This document shows, in pieces, positions 42,946 through 52,780 of a DNA stretch of 64,000 nucleotides. The DNA is from Arthrobacter sp. StoSoilB22 (GTDB lineage: Bacteria > Actinomycetota > Actinomycetes > Actinomycetales > Micrococcaceae), in contig NZ_AP024652.1 in NCBI RefSeq assembly GCF_019977315.1, forward strand, positions 1,178,001 to 1,242,000. The letters run 5' to 3'. The position numbers and the translations under genes were made by a program. The notes below the pieces were generated by a model that was not told the DNA's origin, searched no databases, and saw only the letters and a program-made list of their open reading frames with translations. Numbering within the stretch: the stretch's first letter is position 1; each line of letters starts with the position of its first letter.

Positions 42946-43875
42946 ATGCGGAATCTCACTCCTTTGCCCTCGAATGTAGACACTAGGGGCTTTCTCGTCG
43001 CCGATGCCTATGCTGCCGGAGTGCCGCGCTGGCGACTCCAGACGAAAGACCTTGTGACGCCGAGTCGTGGCATTCGCTTGGCAAGAGCAAGCGAATTGGA
43101 CCTCGCATTGCTGGGCCGACTTCATACCGCTGTGACACAGCGCTGTGCAGTCAGCCATGTCACTGCAGCGCTGTTGTGGTCCATGCCGCTCCCCATCTAT
43201 CTCGAGGAAGAGGGCAGGAGCGGGCTAATCCATGTGACCCGACGGCAAGAGATCGGGAGGGTCAAGCGTCGGGGCGTAATCGGGCATCGGGCTCCACTGC
43301 TTGCTCGGGACGTTCGTATGTTGAACGGAGTTCAATTGACGTCGCCGGAATGGACATGGGTGGATCTGGCCAGGCACATGGGAAGGTCGTCGCTTGTGGC
43401 TGCCGGGGATTTTCTGTTGGCACGGGAGAATCCCCTGTCCTCGCTTGAGGCGATCCAGGAAGTCATCAATAGACGCCCCAAGGTCAAGGGAATCAGAATG
43501 GCCCGGGAGATTTTACCGTTGCTGAGGTTGGGGGTTGATTCTCCGCAGGAGTCGAGGCTACGCCTGAAAATCGTCGATGCCGGGCTGCCGGAGCCAGCGG
43601 TTACCGCGCCGATCTTCGACGAGCGCGGGAGATACATATCGACGCCCGATCTCCAATACAAGGAGTACAAAATTGCCATGGAATATGAGGGCGACCATCA
43701 CCGCTCCGACCCTGTGCAGTGGGGGAAGGACATCGAACGTGACGATAGGCTTCGCGCGTTGGGGTGGATCGTCCTGAAATTCTCCGATGTCCAGATGAAG
43801 GGCGGGTGGGCTCATGCCGAACGTAAGATACGCGATGCGTTGGTGTCGCGCGGGTGGCGTGGGCCGTCGTCGTAA
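42946..43875 (+). CDS. DUF559/AbiEi-like protein with Vsr-type endonuclease fold
   Basis: A 309-residue protein. The ATG at 42946 (MRNLTPLPSNVDTRGFLVAD) is preferred; an ATG at 42913 is an alternative and neither has a strong ribosome site. Residues 1-110 resemble the AbiEi-type N-terminal module (VADAYAAGVPRWRLQTKDL, VTPSRGIRLA). The C-terminal ~110 residues show the DUF559/very-short-patch-repair-like nuclease layout: PDLQYKEYKIAMEYEGDHHR with likely D...E-x-E/H catalytic residues, then DDRLRALGWIVLKFSD. It is bracketed by three REP-like hairpins upstream and four downstream. Function unproven; repair, defence or repeat maintenance are all possible. Confidence 0.8.
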   Translation: MRNLTPLPSNVDTRGFLVADAYAAGVPRWRLQTKDLVTPSRGIRLARASELDLALLGRLHTAVTQRCAVSHVTAALLWSMPLPIYLEEEGRSGLIHVTRRQEIGRVKRRGVIGHRAPLLARDVRMLNGVQLTSPEWTWVDLARHMGRSSLVAAGDFLLARENPLSSLEAIQEVINRRPKVKGIRMAREILPLLRLGVDSPQESRLRLKIVDAGLPEPAVTAPIFDERGRYISTPDLQYKEYKIAMEYEGDHHRSDPVQWGKDIERDDRLRALGWIVLKFSDVQMKGGWAHAERKIRDALVSRGWRGPSS

Positions 43876-43892
43876 TGTCTTGTCTGCCCTGA

Positions 43893-44172
43893 GTTGTGGG
43901 GCCTGGTGTGCGCCTTTCGCGCCCTTGGTGGCACGCAGAGTGGGCCTCGCAATGTAGGGGGTGTTTTTGTGGGGCCTGGTGTGCGCCTTTCGCGCCCTTG
44001 GTGGCACGCAGAGTGGGCCTCGCAATGTAGGGGGTGTTTTTGTGGGGCCTGGTGTGCGCCTTTCGCGCCCTTGGTGGGACGCAGAGTGGGCCTCGCAATG
44101 TAGGGGGTGTTTTTGTGGGGCCGGGTGTGCCTCCCGCGAGCGGGAGGTGGCACGCATGGTGGGCCTTGCAAC
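43893..44172. repeat. Tandem REP-like hairpins R4-R7 with 73-bp period
   Basis: R4 43893-43952, R5 43967-44025, R6 44039-44098 and R7 44112-44172 repeat every 73 bp. Each has TTGTGGGGCCTGGTGTGCGC on the left and CACGCAGAGTGGGCCTCGCA on the right, joined by the linker TGTAGGGGGTGTTT. R4-R6 are almost identical; R7 differs in the centre (CTCCCGCGAGCGGGAG, itself a palindrome). The array starts 17 bases after the DUF559 stop and ends 114 bases before purH. Confidence 0.92.
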
Positions 44173-44285
44173 GCAGGGCAGAAACGACGCAAAACCGGGG
44201 CAGCAACGAAACACGATAAACTCTCCGTATCCCCACACCCGCGAATCCACCCGCGACATCTACGCGAACTAAGACGGAGACTTTT

Positions 44286-45956
44286 GTGAGCTTGACGCAG
44301 CTTGACCGTGTTCCCATCCGCCGTGCACTGATCTCGGTTTACGACAAGACGGGACTGGAGGAGCTCGCGAAGGGCCTGCACGCAGCCGGCGTCGCCATTG
44401 TTTCCACCGGCTCCACCGCCAAGAAGATCGCCGCCGCCGGCATCCCGGTCAAGGAAGTGGAAGAAGTCACCGGCTCCCCGGAAATGCTGGATGGCCGCGT
44501 CAAAACCCTGCACCCGCGTGTTCACGGCGGCATCCTGGCTGACCGTCGCGTCCCGGCGCACATGGACACCCTGGCCGGCATGGAGATCGAAACCTTCGAC
44601 CTCGTGGTGGTGAACCTTTACCCGTTCGTGGAGACCGTGAAGTCCGGCGCAGCCCAGGATGACGTGGTTGAGCAGATCGACATCGGAGGCCCCGCCATGG
44701 TGCGTTCGGCTGCGAAGAACCACGCCGCCGTCGCCATCGTCACGGATCCCAACTTCTACGGCGCAGTAGTCGACGCCGCTGCACACGGCGGGTTCGACCT
44801 GAACACCCGTCGCCGCCTGGCCGCCAAGGCGTTCGCTCACACGGCCAGCTACGACAACGCTGTGGCTTCCTGGACGGCCAGCCAGTTCCTGGACGAAGAC
44901 GGCGACGGCATCATCGACTGGCCCGCCTACGCCGGCCTGTCCCTGGAACGCTCCGAGGTCCTTCGCTACGGCGAAAACCCGCATCAGCAGGCCGCACTCT
45001 ACGTGGACAAGGCCGCCCCGGCAGGCATCGCCCAGGCAGACCAGCTGCACGGTAAGGCCATGAGCTACAACAACTTCGTTGACGCCGATGCCGCCCTCCG
45101 CGCTGCTTTCGACTTCGCCGAGCCCGCGGTCGCGATCATCAAGCACGCCAACCCGTGCGGTGTGGCCGTCGGTTCCGCAGACGCTGCCGATCCGATCGCG
45201 GACGCCCACGCCAAGGCCCACGCCTGCGACCCCGTCTCCGCATTTGGTGGCGTGATTGCTGCGAACCGAACCGTCACCGCAGGCATGGCCCGCACGGTTG
45301 CCGACATCTTCACCGAGGTTGTCATCGCCCCGGACTTCGAGCCGGAAGCCGTGGAGATCCTCTCCAAGAAGAAGAACATCCGCCTCCTCGCACTGCCCGA
45401 GGGCTACGGCCGCTACCCGTCCGAGATGCGCCAGGTCTCCGGCGGCGTCCTGGTCCAGATGAGCGACAAGGTGGACGCCGACGGCGACAACCCCGCCAAC
45501 TGGACCCTCGCTGCCGGCGAAGCCGCCGACGAAGCAACCCTTGCGGACCTGGCTTTCGCCTGGACCGCTTGCCGCGCGGCAAAGTCCAACGCCATCTTGA
45601 TCGCCAACCACGGTGCCGCCGTGGGCATCGGCATGGGCCAGGTCAACCGCCTGGACTCCTGCCGCCTGGCCGTCGAGCGCGCCAACACGCTGGGCGTGAC
45701 GGTGGAGTCCGACGTCGACGGTGCTGGCGGTGCGTCCAACGCCGACGCGAGCGACGCACCTGAGCGTGCGCGCGGTGCCGTTGCTTCCTCGGACGCGTTC
45801 TTCCCGTTCGCCGACGGCCTGCAGATCCTGATCGACGCCGGTGTCCGCGCCGTGGTCCAGCCGGGCGGTTCCGTTCGTGACGAGGAAGTCATCGCCGCAG
45901 CCAACGCTGCCGGCATCACCATGTACTTCACCGGTGCACGCCACTTCTTCCACTAG
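44286..45956 (+). CDS. purH: Bifunctional AICAR transformylase/IMP cyclohydrolase
   Basis: A 556-residue enzyme from a GTG at 44286 ([20 protein letters not shown]) with GGAGA seven bases upstream. The N-terminal MGS-like IMP cyclohydrolase domain (residues about 15-160) includes [16 protein letters not shown] and [12 protein letters not shown]. The C-terminal transformylase domain contains [26 protein letters not shown] and [10 protein letters not shown]. It catalyses the last two steps of IMP synthesis. A loop near residue 480 ([20 protein letters not shown]) is longer than usual. Long open frames on the opposite strand are shadows. Confidence 0.98.
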   Translation: MSLTQLDRVPIRRALISVYDKTGLEELAKGLHAAGVAIVSTGSTAKKIAAAGIPVKEVEEVTGSPEMLDGRVKTLHPRVHGGILADRRVPAHMDTLAGMEIETFDLVVVNLYPFVETVKSGAAQDDVVEQIDIGGPAMVRSAAKNHAAVAIVTDPNFYGAVVDAAAHGGFDLNTRRRLAAKAFAHTASYDNAVASWTASQFLDEDGDGIIDWPAYAGLSLERSEVLRYGENPHQQAALYVDKAAPAGIAQADQLHGKAMSYNNFVDADAALRAAFDFAEPAVAIIKHANPCGVAVGSADAADPIADAHAKAHACDPVSAFGGVIAANRTVTAGMARTVADIFTEVVIAPDFEPEAVEILSKKKNIRLLALPEGYGRYPSEMRQVSGGVLVQMSDKVDADGDNPANWTLAAGEAADEATLADLAFAWTACRAAKSNAILIANHGAAVGIGMGQVNRLDSCRLAVERANTLGVTVESDVDGAGGASNADASDAPERARGAVASSDAFFPFADGLQILIDAGVRAVVQPGGSVRDEEVIAAANAAGITMYFTGARHFFH

Positions 45957-45992
45957 AAGAGGAACCCGCTAGGGCCCAAGAAGCCCAACGCA

Positions 45993-46026
45993 ACGGCGGC
46001 CGCCCCCGGAAGGGGACGGCCGCCGT
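45993..46026. terminator. Hairpin between convergent purH and protease genes
   Basis: ACGGCGGCCGCCCC (45993-46006) pairs with GGGGACGGCCGCCGT (46012-46026), giving a very GC-rich stem. The T-run is poor on both strands; it lies between convergent genes and may serve both. Confidence 0.65.
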
Positions 46027-46063
46027 CGTAGTTAACAGGGACGTGCCTACATTAGAGAGTCCG

Positions 46064-47068
46064 CTACGAAGCCGCTGCAGCAGTGTTGTAGGTGGACTGG
46101 ATCACGGTGCCCCAGTACGGTCCGTACATGGTGGTGGAGTTGCTGCCGTATCCGTAGCTGTTCACGGAGTTCTGGTAGCCGGTGGAGCTGGTGCCGATGA
46201 ACCAGGGGCCGCCCGAGGATCCACCGGTCATGTTGCAGGGGATTCCCTGGCTGTTGAACTGCGGGTTGTAGGGATCGTTGGTGGCCTTGCCGGAGCAGCT
46301 CTTGAGCGATTCACCGTTGAAGGGCGAGCCGGCCGGGTATCCGAAGGCCTTGTAGCTCAGGCCGCGGGCGGCGTTGAACTGGACGCCGGAGGAACCGACG
46401 ACGTCGGCGAGGCGCTGGCCGTTGAGGGTGTTCATGACGGCGAATGCGGTGTCGTACTGCATGTTGCCGTTGGAGGCCCACTGGGTGGGGGCGTACAGCG
46501 CCTTTGCCGTCCACTTCCCGTAAGGTGCTGCACCGTTGAGGTAGGCGGGGACGAAGACGAAGTTGGTGGCGTAGGCGCCGGGGCCTTCGTTGAGGCAGTG
46601 TCCGGCGGTGGAGACGGTGCTCTTGTTGGCCGCGGTGACGGAGTTGCCTGAGCAGACGTAGTTGGAGCCGCCCAGGGTGAAGAAGATCTTGCCGATGTGC
46701 TTGACCGGGGTTTCGCTCTGATTGACTTTGCGGTCGATGACCTTGGAATCAGCAGAGGCATGCTGGCCTGCGATGCTGCTGATGGCGCCCGGGGCTTCGG
46801 TGACCCGGGCTTTGCCGAGGTTGAGGAGCTTGCCGCGTTCGAGGGCTTTCGCGGCAAGGATTTCGCCGGACTTGGCATTCTTCATGCGTTCCGGGGTCCA
46901 GTAGTCTGCAGCGCCGGCGTCGGACACTACATGGCTGCTGACCGCAGCGCTGCCGGAGTCTGTAGTGTTGACCGGTGCCGCGTTGGCGCTGGTGGTTCCA
47001 ACCAGCGCCAGGATTGCGGCAGCGGACAGACTCAGCAGGCTTGTGGCCAGGGTCTTGGTTTTTGTCAC
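46064..47068 (-). CDS. Secreted trypsin-like serine protease (V8/glutamyl endopeptidase-like)
   Basis: A 334-residue pre-pro-protein from the GTG at 47068 (GGTAGGAAC upstream). The signal peptide TKTKTLATSLLSLSAAAILA ends near ANA-AP (residue about 32). A pro-region follows to about residue 110. The mature chymotrypsin-like domain has the triad His in STVSTAGHCLNEG, Asp in MQYDTAFAVM and Ser in MTGGSSGGPWF. Two cysteine pairs are likely disulfides (YVCSG with AGHCL; KSCSG with IPCNM). It is probably an exported nutritional protease. Confidence 0.92.
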   Translation of the reverse strand: MTKTKTLATSLLSLSAAAILALVGTTSANAAPVNTTDSGSAAVSSHVVSDAGAADYWTPERMKNAKSGEILAAKALERGKLLNLGKARVTEAPGAISSIAGQHASADSKVIDRKVNQSETPVKHIGKIFFTLGGSNYVCSGNSVTAANKSTVSTAGHCLNEGPGAYATNFVFVPAYLNGAAPYGKWTAKALYAPTQWASNGNMQYDTAFAVMNTLNGQRLADVVGSSGVQFNAARGLSYKAFGYPAGSPFNGESLKSCSGKATNDPYNPQFNSQGIPCNMTGGSSGGPWFIGTSSTGYQNSVNSYGYGSNSTTMYGPYWGTVIQSTYNTAAAAS

Positions 47069-47390
47069 GTTGTTCCTACCTATCGAGGGAGTGAGGCGGC
47101 CAGTGATGGCGACCGCCGACTGACGAGATTGAAGGTACCCAACGTATGACAAGTTTGTAAAGAGATGTTTCACATTTTGTGATATTTTGCTGTCACTTCT
47201 TGTTGAGCTGCTGGAGGGGGGCGTACGACGGCGGCGGGCGGCAGCGACGGTCAGGCCGCCGTCGAGCGTAAATCGCTTTCCCGGACGGTAATGCGGAGAG
47301 TGATCCCGGACACGAAGAGCCGTCAAAACGGTCTACTCGGGTAAGTTAGGAGATGTTGAAATCTGCAGACTTTCAGGGAGAACCCCGCCA

Positions 47391-49610
47391 ATGGCCAAGA
47401 TTATCTATACCCACACAGACGAAGCGCCGATGCTGGCAACGTACTCATTCCTGCCGATCGTGGAAGCGTACGCCTCCACCGCAGGGGTAGAGGTGGAGAC
47501 CCGCGACATCTCGCTGGCCGGCCGCATCATCGCCGTCTTCGGTGATTTCCTGACAGAAGAACAGCGCACGGGCAACGCCCTTGCTGAACTTGGTGAACTG
47601 GCAAAGCAGCCGGAAGCCAACATCATCAAGCTGCCCAACATCAGCGCCTCCGTGCCGCAGCTCAAGGCTGCCATCGCCGAGCTCCAGGCCCAGGGCTTCG
47701 CCCTGCCGGACTACCCGGACAACCCCTCCTCGGACACCGAGACGGACATCCGCTCGCGTTACGACAAGATCAAGGGTTCCGCCGTGAACCCGGTCCTGCG
47801 CGAAGGCAACTCGGACCGCCGCGCGCCCCTGTCGGTGAAGAACTACGCCCGCCAGAACCCGCACTCCATGGGCGCCTGGACCCCGGAGTCCAAGACCAAC
47901 GTTGCCACCATGGGTGAGAACGACTTCCGCTCCAACGAGAAGTCCGTTGTCCTCAAGGCTGACGATTCCCTGACCATTCAGCTGGTCCGTGAAGACGGCA
48001 CCACCAAGGTCCTCAAGAAGGACTTCCCCGTCCTGGCCGGCGAAGTTGTGGACGCCACCGTGCTCCGCGCCGACGCCCTGGACGAGTTCCTCAAGGCACA
48101 GGTTGCCCGCGCCAAGGAAGAGGGCGTCCTCTTCTCGGCACACCTCAAGGCCACCATGATGAAGGTCTCTGACCCCATCATCTTCGGCCACGTGGTCAAG
48201 GCTTACTTCTCCGAGCTGTTCGAGACCTACGGCAAGCAGCTCGCAGCCGCAGGCATCAGCCCGAACAACGGCCTCGCTGCGATCCTCAGCGGCTTGGAAG
48301 ACCTGCCGGAGGACGTCCGCGAAGGCGTCAAGGCAGCCATCACCAAGGGCCTCGAAGACGGTCCCGCACTGGCCATGGTGGACTCGGACAAGGGCATCAC
48401 CAGCCTGCACGTTCCGTCGGACATCATTGTTGATGCCTCCATGCCGGCCATGATCCGTTCCTCCGGCCACATGTGGGGCCCGGACGGTAAGGAAGCCGAC
48501 ACCCTGGCCGTCATCCCGGACAGCTCCTACGCCGGCATCTACCAGGTTGTCCTGGACGACTGCCGCGCCAACGGTGCGTTCGACCCCACCACCATGGGCA
48601 CCGTTCCCAACGTGGGCCTCATGGCACAGGCAGCCGAAGAATACGGCAGCCACGACAAAACCTTCGAAATCCAGGCAGCCGGCACCGTCCAGCTCGTGGA
48701 CAGCAAGGGCAACGTCCTGACCGAACACCAGGTCTTCCCGGGCGACATCTGGCGCGCATGCCAGACCAAGGATGTCCCGGTCCGCGACTGGGTCAAGCTG
48801 GCCGTCACCCGTGCCCGCGCTTCCCAGACCCCGGCCGTGTTCTGGCTGGACGAGACCCGCGCCCACGACGCCAACCTGATCGCCAAGGTCAACGAGTACC
48901 TCAAGGAACACGACACCGAGGGCCTGGAAATTAAAATCCTTTCCCCGGTTGAGGCCACGGCCTTCACCCTGGAGCGCATCCGCAAGGGCGAGGACACCAT
49001 CTCCGTCACCGGTAACGTCCTCCGCGACTACCTCACGGACCTGTTCCCGATCCTCGAGCTCGGCACCAGCGCCAAGATGCTCTCCATCGTTCCGCTGATC
49101 AACGGTGGCGGCCTGTTCGAGACCGGCGCCGGTGGCTCCGCTCCCAAGCACGTCCAGCAGCTGGTCAAGGAAAATCACCTCCGCTGGGACAGCCTGGGCG
49201 AGTTCCTTGCCCTTGCCGTCAGCTTCGAGCACCTTGCCACCACCACCGGCAACGCCCGCGCACAGGTCCTGGCCGACACGCTGGACCGCGCCACGGGTAC
49301 GTTCCTGCTGGAGAACAAGTCCCCGCGCCGCAGCGTTGGCGAGCTGGACAACCGTGGAAGCCACTTCTACCTGGCCACGTACTGGGCACAGGAACTGGCA
49401 AAGCAGACCGAAGACGCCGAGTTGGCCAAGGACTTCGCGGCAATCGCGGACGCCCTGACCTCCAACGAAGAGGCAATCGCCGGCGAGCTGGCTGCAGTCC
49501 AGGGTACCGGCGTCGACCTCGGCGGCTACTACCGTCCGGACGCCGCCAAGGCCGCAGAGATCATGCGCCCGTCGGTTACGTTCAACAAGGTCCTCGCGAC
49601 CCTGAAGTAG
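47391..49610 (+). CDS. icd: Monomeric NADP-dependent isocitrate dehydrogenase
   Basis: A 739-residue enzyme ([20 protein letters not shown]) of the large single-subunit type (~80 kDa) found in actinobacteria and some proteobacteria. Diagnostic stretches are [40 protein letters not shown], and [20 protein letters not shown]. It converts isocitrate to 2-oxoglutarate with NADP+. It is monocistronic, with a double terminator after it. Codon use is strongly biased, as for a highly expressed gene. Bases 47069-47390 separate it from the divergent protease gene and must hold both promoters. Confidence 0.98.
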   Translation: MAKIIYTHTDEAPMLATYSFLPIVEAYASTAGVEVETRDISLAGRIIAVFGDFLTEEQRTGNALAELGELAKQPEANIIKLPNISASVPQLKAAIAELQAQGFALPDYPDNPSSDTETDIRSRYDKIKGSAVNPVLREGNSDRRAPLSVKNYARQNPHSMGAWTPESKTNVATMGENDFRSNEKSVVLKADDSLTIQLVREDGTTKVLKKDFPVLAGEVVDATVLRADALDEFLKAQVARAKEEGVLFSAHLKATMMKVSDPIIFGHVVKAYFSELFETYGKQLAAAGISPNNGLAAILSGLEDLPEDVREGVKAAITKGLEDGPALAMVDSDKGITSLHVPSDIIVDASMPAMIRSSGHMWGPDGKEADTLAVIPDSSYAGIYQVVLDDCRANGAFDPTTMGTVPNVGLMAQAAEEYGSHDKTFEIQAAGTVQLVDSKGNVLTEHQVFPGDIWRACQTKDVPVRDWVKLAVTRARASQTPAVFWLDETRAHDANLIAKVNEYLKEHDTEGLEIKILSPVEATAFTLERIRKGEDTISVTGNVLRDYLTDLFPILELGTSAKMLSIVPLINGGGLFETGAGGSAPKHVQQLVKENHLRWDSLGEFLALAVSFEHLATTTGNARAQVLADTLDRATGTFLLENKSPRRSVGELDNRGSHFYLATYWAQELAKQTEDAELAKDFAAIADALTSNEEAIAGELAAVQGTGVDLGGYYRPDAAKAAEIMRPSVTFNKVLATLK

Positions 49611-49616
49611 TCCCTC

Positions 49617-49713
49617 GAGCTCGGGTGCCTTTCACGGGCGCCCGAGCTCCGAGTTTTTGTACAGCTAATGCCCCCAAGACGCGGTCTTGGGGGCATTATC
49701 TGTACAAAAACTC
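49617..49713. terminator. Tandem hairpins between convergent icd and oxidase genes
   Basis: First hairpin: GAGCTCGGGTGCC (49617-49629) with GGGCGCCCGAGCTC (49636-49649). Second: two 30-base arms at 49651-49680 and 49684-49713 match at 29 of 30 positions around a 3-base loop; they begin GAGTTTTTGTACAG and end TGTACAAAAACTC, providing T-runs on both strands. The second hairpin abuts the oxidase stop codon at 49714. A bidirectional terminator is the natural reading. Confidence 0.9.
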
Positions 49714-50823
49714 CTAGCGGTCCGCGCGGAACCGCTCAGGTGCCAAGCCGCCGTCGACGATGTCCTTCAGCACCCGGCCGATAGCGGGCGTGAACTTGAA
49801 GCCGTGACCCGAGAAGCCTGCGCCCACCACCAGCGGACCGAAACGGTCCAGCACAAAGTCCTCGTTGGGCGTGGTGGTGTAAGTGCAGCTGATGGGAACC
49901 GCGGTGGAGGGGTCGACGCCGGGAAGCCACTCTTCGGCGTACCGCACCAACGCTTCCATCTGGTGGGGGATGGGCTCGAACGTGCGCTCGTCCGGATCCA
50001 TGACCGGGCCGACGCCGTGCCAGCCGGCCTTGACGCCTTCGCCGGGAGTGAGCATGCCGTAGACGGGGCTATACCAGTACTCGTAGGCTTCGTTGTTCGG
50101 ATCCGGGTCCGGGCTGTGGTTGAAGCTCGGCCACACCAGCGTGTTGTCCCTGGGAGTGAAGTGGGCCGGTTGCTCCTGCGTCACCACCAAGGCGGGCAGT
50201 TTCACGTGCTTGCTGACCAGCTTGTTGGTCCATGCACCTGCCGTGACCACCACGCGGCTGGCGGTGTATTCGGTCTCCTCGGTCACTACCACCACGGATT
50301 CGCCGCCGTCGATCCGGATGTCATGGACCGGCGTCGAGTATTTAAAGACAGCACCGTGTGCTTCCGCTGATTTCCGTAGCGCCACCAAGGCGTCGGCCGA
50401 ACGGATCCGGCCGGAGCCTGGAACAAAGAGGACGTCGGTGGCGAAGTTCATGCCCAGCCACCGGTTTGCGGCTTCGTCGGGGGAGATGAAGTAGCTTTCG
50501 ATCCCGCGTGCCTCGTGGGCTTCCCGGACCTCCTGAAGGCGGGGGACGTTTCCGTGGTTCACGAGGCCCACCATGTCCAGAAGCGGTGCGCCGTGCTCTG
50601 CCGCCAGCTCGTCCCACAGGATCTTGGACTCGGCGAGGAGGTCCAGGTAGTCGGCCTCGGCGTAGGCGGTGTTGAAGTTGCGGGTGGCGCCGTGCGAAGC
50701 GCCGATGTGGTGGCCGGCCTCGAACTGCTCCAACAAGACCACTGAGCGACCCGCCCGGGCCAGTTGCCAAGCGGCCGCCGATCCCATGGCTCCTCCGCCA
50801 ACAACTACAACGTCAACCTGCAT
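49714..50823 (-). CDS. solA: N-methyl-L-tryptophan/sarcosine oxidase-like flavoenzyme
   Basis: A 369-residue protein from the ATG at 50823 ([20 protein letters not shown]), with the FAD dinucleotide-binding [14 protein letters not shown] motif. [20 protein letters not shown] and the C-terminal [23 protein letters not shown] are typical of the monomeric sarcosine oxidase/MTOX family; covalent flavin attachment normally uses a Cys near the C-terminal region (here [13 protein letters not shown]). It should oxidatively demethylate secondary amines, releasing formaldehyde and H2O2. Substrate not certain. Confidence 0.88.
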   Translation of the reverse strand: MQVDVVVVGGGAMGSAAAWQLARAGRSVVLLEQFEAGHHIGASHGATRNFNTAYAEADYLDLLAESKILWDELAAEHGAPLLDMVGLVNHGNVPRLQEVREAHEARGIESYFISPDEAANRWLGMNFATDVLFVPGSGRIRSADALVALRKSAEAHGAVFKYSTPVHDIRIDGGESVVVVTEETEYTASRVVVTAGAWTNKLVSKHVKLPALVVTQEQPAHFTPRDNTLVWPSFNHSPDPDPNNEAYEYWYSPVYGMLTPGEGVKAGWHGVGPVMDPDERTFEPIPHQMEALVRYAEEWLPGVDPSTAVPISCTYTTTPNEDFVLDRFGPLVVGAGFSGHGFKFTPAIGRVLKDIVDGGLAPERFRADR

Positions 50824-50900
50824 GCCTGCTCCATCCACAATGGCCCTCTTGAAAAACGTGCCCCCCGAAAGAGGGGCACCTCCCATTCTGCCCCCACTCA

Positions 50901-50966
50901 CCCAACTAGGTCGCAGCAGAGCGCGTTTTGAGCCGTCAAAACGCGCTCAGCTGCGACCCAGTTGGG
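50901..50966. repeat. Long hairpin element between divergent genes
   Basis: Two 31-base arms, 50901-50931 and 50936-50966, match at 29 of 31 positions around a 4-base loop. The arms start CCCAACTAGGTCGCAGC and end GCTGCGACCCAGTTGGG. It lies in the 197-base gap between the divergent oxidase and DoxX genes. It is unrelated in sequence to the GTTGTGAGGCC elements and looks like a second repeat family. Confidence 0.88.
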
Positions 50967-51020
50967 TTGGTGGCGGGTACGGGTTGGCGGTGGGGACGAA
51001 GGCATGACAGATTGGAATCC

Positions 51021-51461
51021 GTGAAATTCCTTCACCCGTCTCCCAAGTCTTCCTCCCGCGGCGTCACCATCCTGCGGGTGGTGTTCGGTGCGCTCCTCAT
51101 GGTCCATGGCTTCCAGAAGTTCCTGGCCGGGCAAGCCGCCTTTGCCGCGTCCGTGGCTGCCATGGGTGTGCAGAAGCCCGAGGTTGTGGCGTGGCTGGTG
51201 ATCGCCGGGGAACTGGGCCTTGGCCTGCTCTTGGTACTCGGCGCCCTGACCCGGGTGGCTGGTTTCCTGGCGGCGATCATGTTCGCGGGGATCTGGTTCG
51301 TGACCGAAGCGGGCAAACCCTTGCTCACTGACAAGTCCGGTGTCACGGCCGAGCTCCTGATCGTATACTTCGCTATTTCCATAGCGTTCGTTTTCCTCGG
51401 GCCGGGTGCGCTGTCCCTTGACCGCAAGCTGGCACGGCAACCAGCTCGCCAGGGCCGTTAA
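51021..51461 (+). CDS. DoxX-family membrane protein
   Basis: A 146-residue protein from a GTG at 51021 (KFLHPSPKSSSRGVTILRVV). Four hydrophobic segments; LRVVFGALLMVHGFQKFLAG and VVAWLVIAGELGLGLLLVLG are DoxX signatures. Members act in redox-related or respiratory membrane complexes in actinobacteria; no specific role can be assigned. Confidence 0.88.
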   Translation: MKFLHPSPKSSSRGVTILRVVFGALLMVHGFQKFLAGQAAFAASVAAMGVQKPEVVAWLVIAGELGLGLLLVLGALTRVAGFLAAIMFAGIWFVTEAGKPLLTDKSGVTAELLIVYFAISIAFVFLGPGALSLDRKLARQPARQGR

Positions 51462-51500
51462 CGCACTTGGGTTAAATTACGACGGCGGCACTCGCCTTTC

Positions 51501-51561
51501 GTTGCGAGGCCTCCTCTGCGGGGTATCCCTGGGTTTTACGGCGCATAGTGGGCCTCGCAAC
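51501..51561. repeat. REP-like hairpin element R8
   Basis: GTTGCGAGGCCTCCTCTGCG on the left and GCATAGTGGGCCTCGCAAC on the right; same family as R1-R7 and R9. It lies between the convergent DoxX and Gfo/Idh genes. Confidence 0.85.
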
Positions 51562-51596
51562 GCAGCCGCGAGTGCTCAATTCACCCGTAGGTCAGT

Positions 51597-52667
51597 TCAC
51601 CGCGCGTCGTTGGGGTACCGGATTCCAAGCTGTGACCGCACGCCGTCAAAGAGACGCATGACGTTGATGGAGTCCTCCAGCGGCATCACCGGGCTTTCTG
51701 TCAGGCCTTGGTGGATGCACCGGGTCACTTCACGGAGTTCGTACGTGTAGCCAATACCTACAACGTCAAACTGTTCGCGCCGCGGCTCGTCCCAACCAAT
51801 CCGGATCAGCAGCTCGCGCGGGTTGTTCACGGAACCCACAGCCTGCAGGAAACCGAGGCCGCCGGCTACCGTGGCTGTCCGGGGTCCGTGCGCCATCAGC
51901 GAGGACGTCAGCTGCGCCTGCGCACCCGTGTCATAGCCGAGGGTCAGGGCGTTCTGGCTGTCCACGCCGTCGTCGTTGAGCGTGCCGATTGCGGTGACCG
52001 ACTGCGGGAAGCCCAGTGTACCCAGCGCCCACAGCAGCGGGTAGACGGTGATGTCCAGGAGCGCTCCGCCGCCGTCGTTCAGAGCCCAAATCCGTGCGGC
52101 GGGATCGTAGGGTGCAGGGAAACCGAGATCGGCGCTGACCCACTGGATTTGCCCGAGTTCGCCGGAGGCAGCTATGGAAAAAGCACGCTGCATGCTCGGC
52201 AGGAAACGGCTCCAGACGGCTTCCATGAAGAACACGTTCTGCTCCCGGGCGAGCTTAACCAGCTCGGTGGCTTCGCGGGCGTTGATGGTGAGGGCTTTCT
52301 CGCACAATACGTGCTTCCCTGCCCGCAAAGCGGCCGAGGCAATCTGAAAATGTTGGGCATGCGGCGTCGCTACGTAGACCACGTCCACGGCGGGATCCTC
52401 GAACAGACGCTGGTAGCCGGGTACGTCGCCGTCGTCCCCGTAACCTTTGGTGAAGCCAAGCGCGCGGGCGAACGTATCTGCGGCCGCCTGGGTGCGGGAG
52501 CTCACTGCATACAATTCCGCATCTTCAAGCAGTGCCAAGTCTTGAGACACACTGTTGGCAATGTTGCCGGTGGACACCACTCCCCACCGCAGCGGCCGAC
52601 CGGTTGCGGCCCGGGGATCCTGGTTGGTCTGGGTGAAGAGCCACGGCACGGCGATAGGAAGTGTCAT
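51597..52667 (-). CDS. Gfo/Idh/MocA-family oxidoreductase
   Basis: A 356-residue enzyme from the ATG at 52667 (GAGAGG nine bases upstream); an ATG three codons earlier is possible. The N-terminal Rossmann domain has LRWGVVSTGNIANSVSQDLA and VDVVYVATPHAQHFQIASAA; HVLCEKALTINAREATELVK is the EKP-like catalytic lysine motif (here EKA). The C-terminal alpha/beta domain has GGGALLDITVYPLLWALGTL. It oxidises or reduces a sugar-like substrate with NAD(P). Replacement of Pro by Ala in EKP is common in some branches. Confidence 0.92.
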   Translation of the reverse strand: MTLPIAVPWLFTQTNQDPRAATGRPLRWGVVSTGNIANSVSQDLALLEDAELYAVSSRTQAAADTFARALGFTKGYGDDGDVPGYQRLFEDPAVDVVYVATPHAQHFQIASAALRAGKHVLCEKALTINAREATELVKLAREQNVFFMEAVWSRFLPSMQRAFSIAASGELGQIQWVSADLGFPAPYDPAARIWALNDGGGALLDITVYPLLWALGTLGFPQSVTAIGTLNDDGVDSQNALTLGYDTGAQAQLTSSLMAHGPRTATVAGGLGFLQAVGSVNNPRELLIRIGWDEPRREQFDVVGIGYTYELREVTRCIHQGLTESPVMPLEDSINVMRLFDGVRSQLGIRYPNDAR

Positions 52668-52718
52668 GCCGTTCATCCTCTCATTTCGGGCAGGTCTTAG
52701 CGGTTACAGGGACGTGGT

Positions 52719-52780
52719 GCGCACCCTTTCGCGCCGTTCGCTGCCGTAACCTCTGGTGCGCCTGGCGTAAAAGGGTGCGC
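52719..52780. repeat. Inverted repeat with GTGCGC words
   Basis: GCGCACCCTTTCGCGCC (52719-52735) and GGCGTAAAAGGGTGCGC (52764-52780) are complementary at 15 of 17 positions. Further copies of GGGGTGCGC and GGGTGCGC follow at 52797 and 52815. It is a third kind of intergenic hairpin, between the Gfo/Idh gene start and the permease fragment. Confidence 0.65.

Noticed and set aside
43812..45953. 713-codon open frame antisense to purH running into the REP array
   Set aside because: Codon-position shadow of a high-GC gene; the repeated tail is only the translated REP units.
47445..49364. 639-codon open frame antisense to icd
   Set aside because: Shadow of the strongly biased icd codons; no ribosome site or family match.
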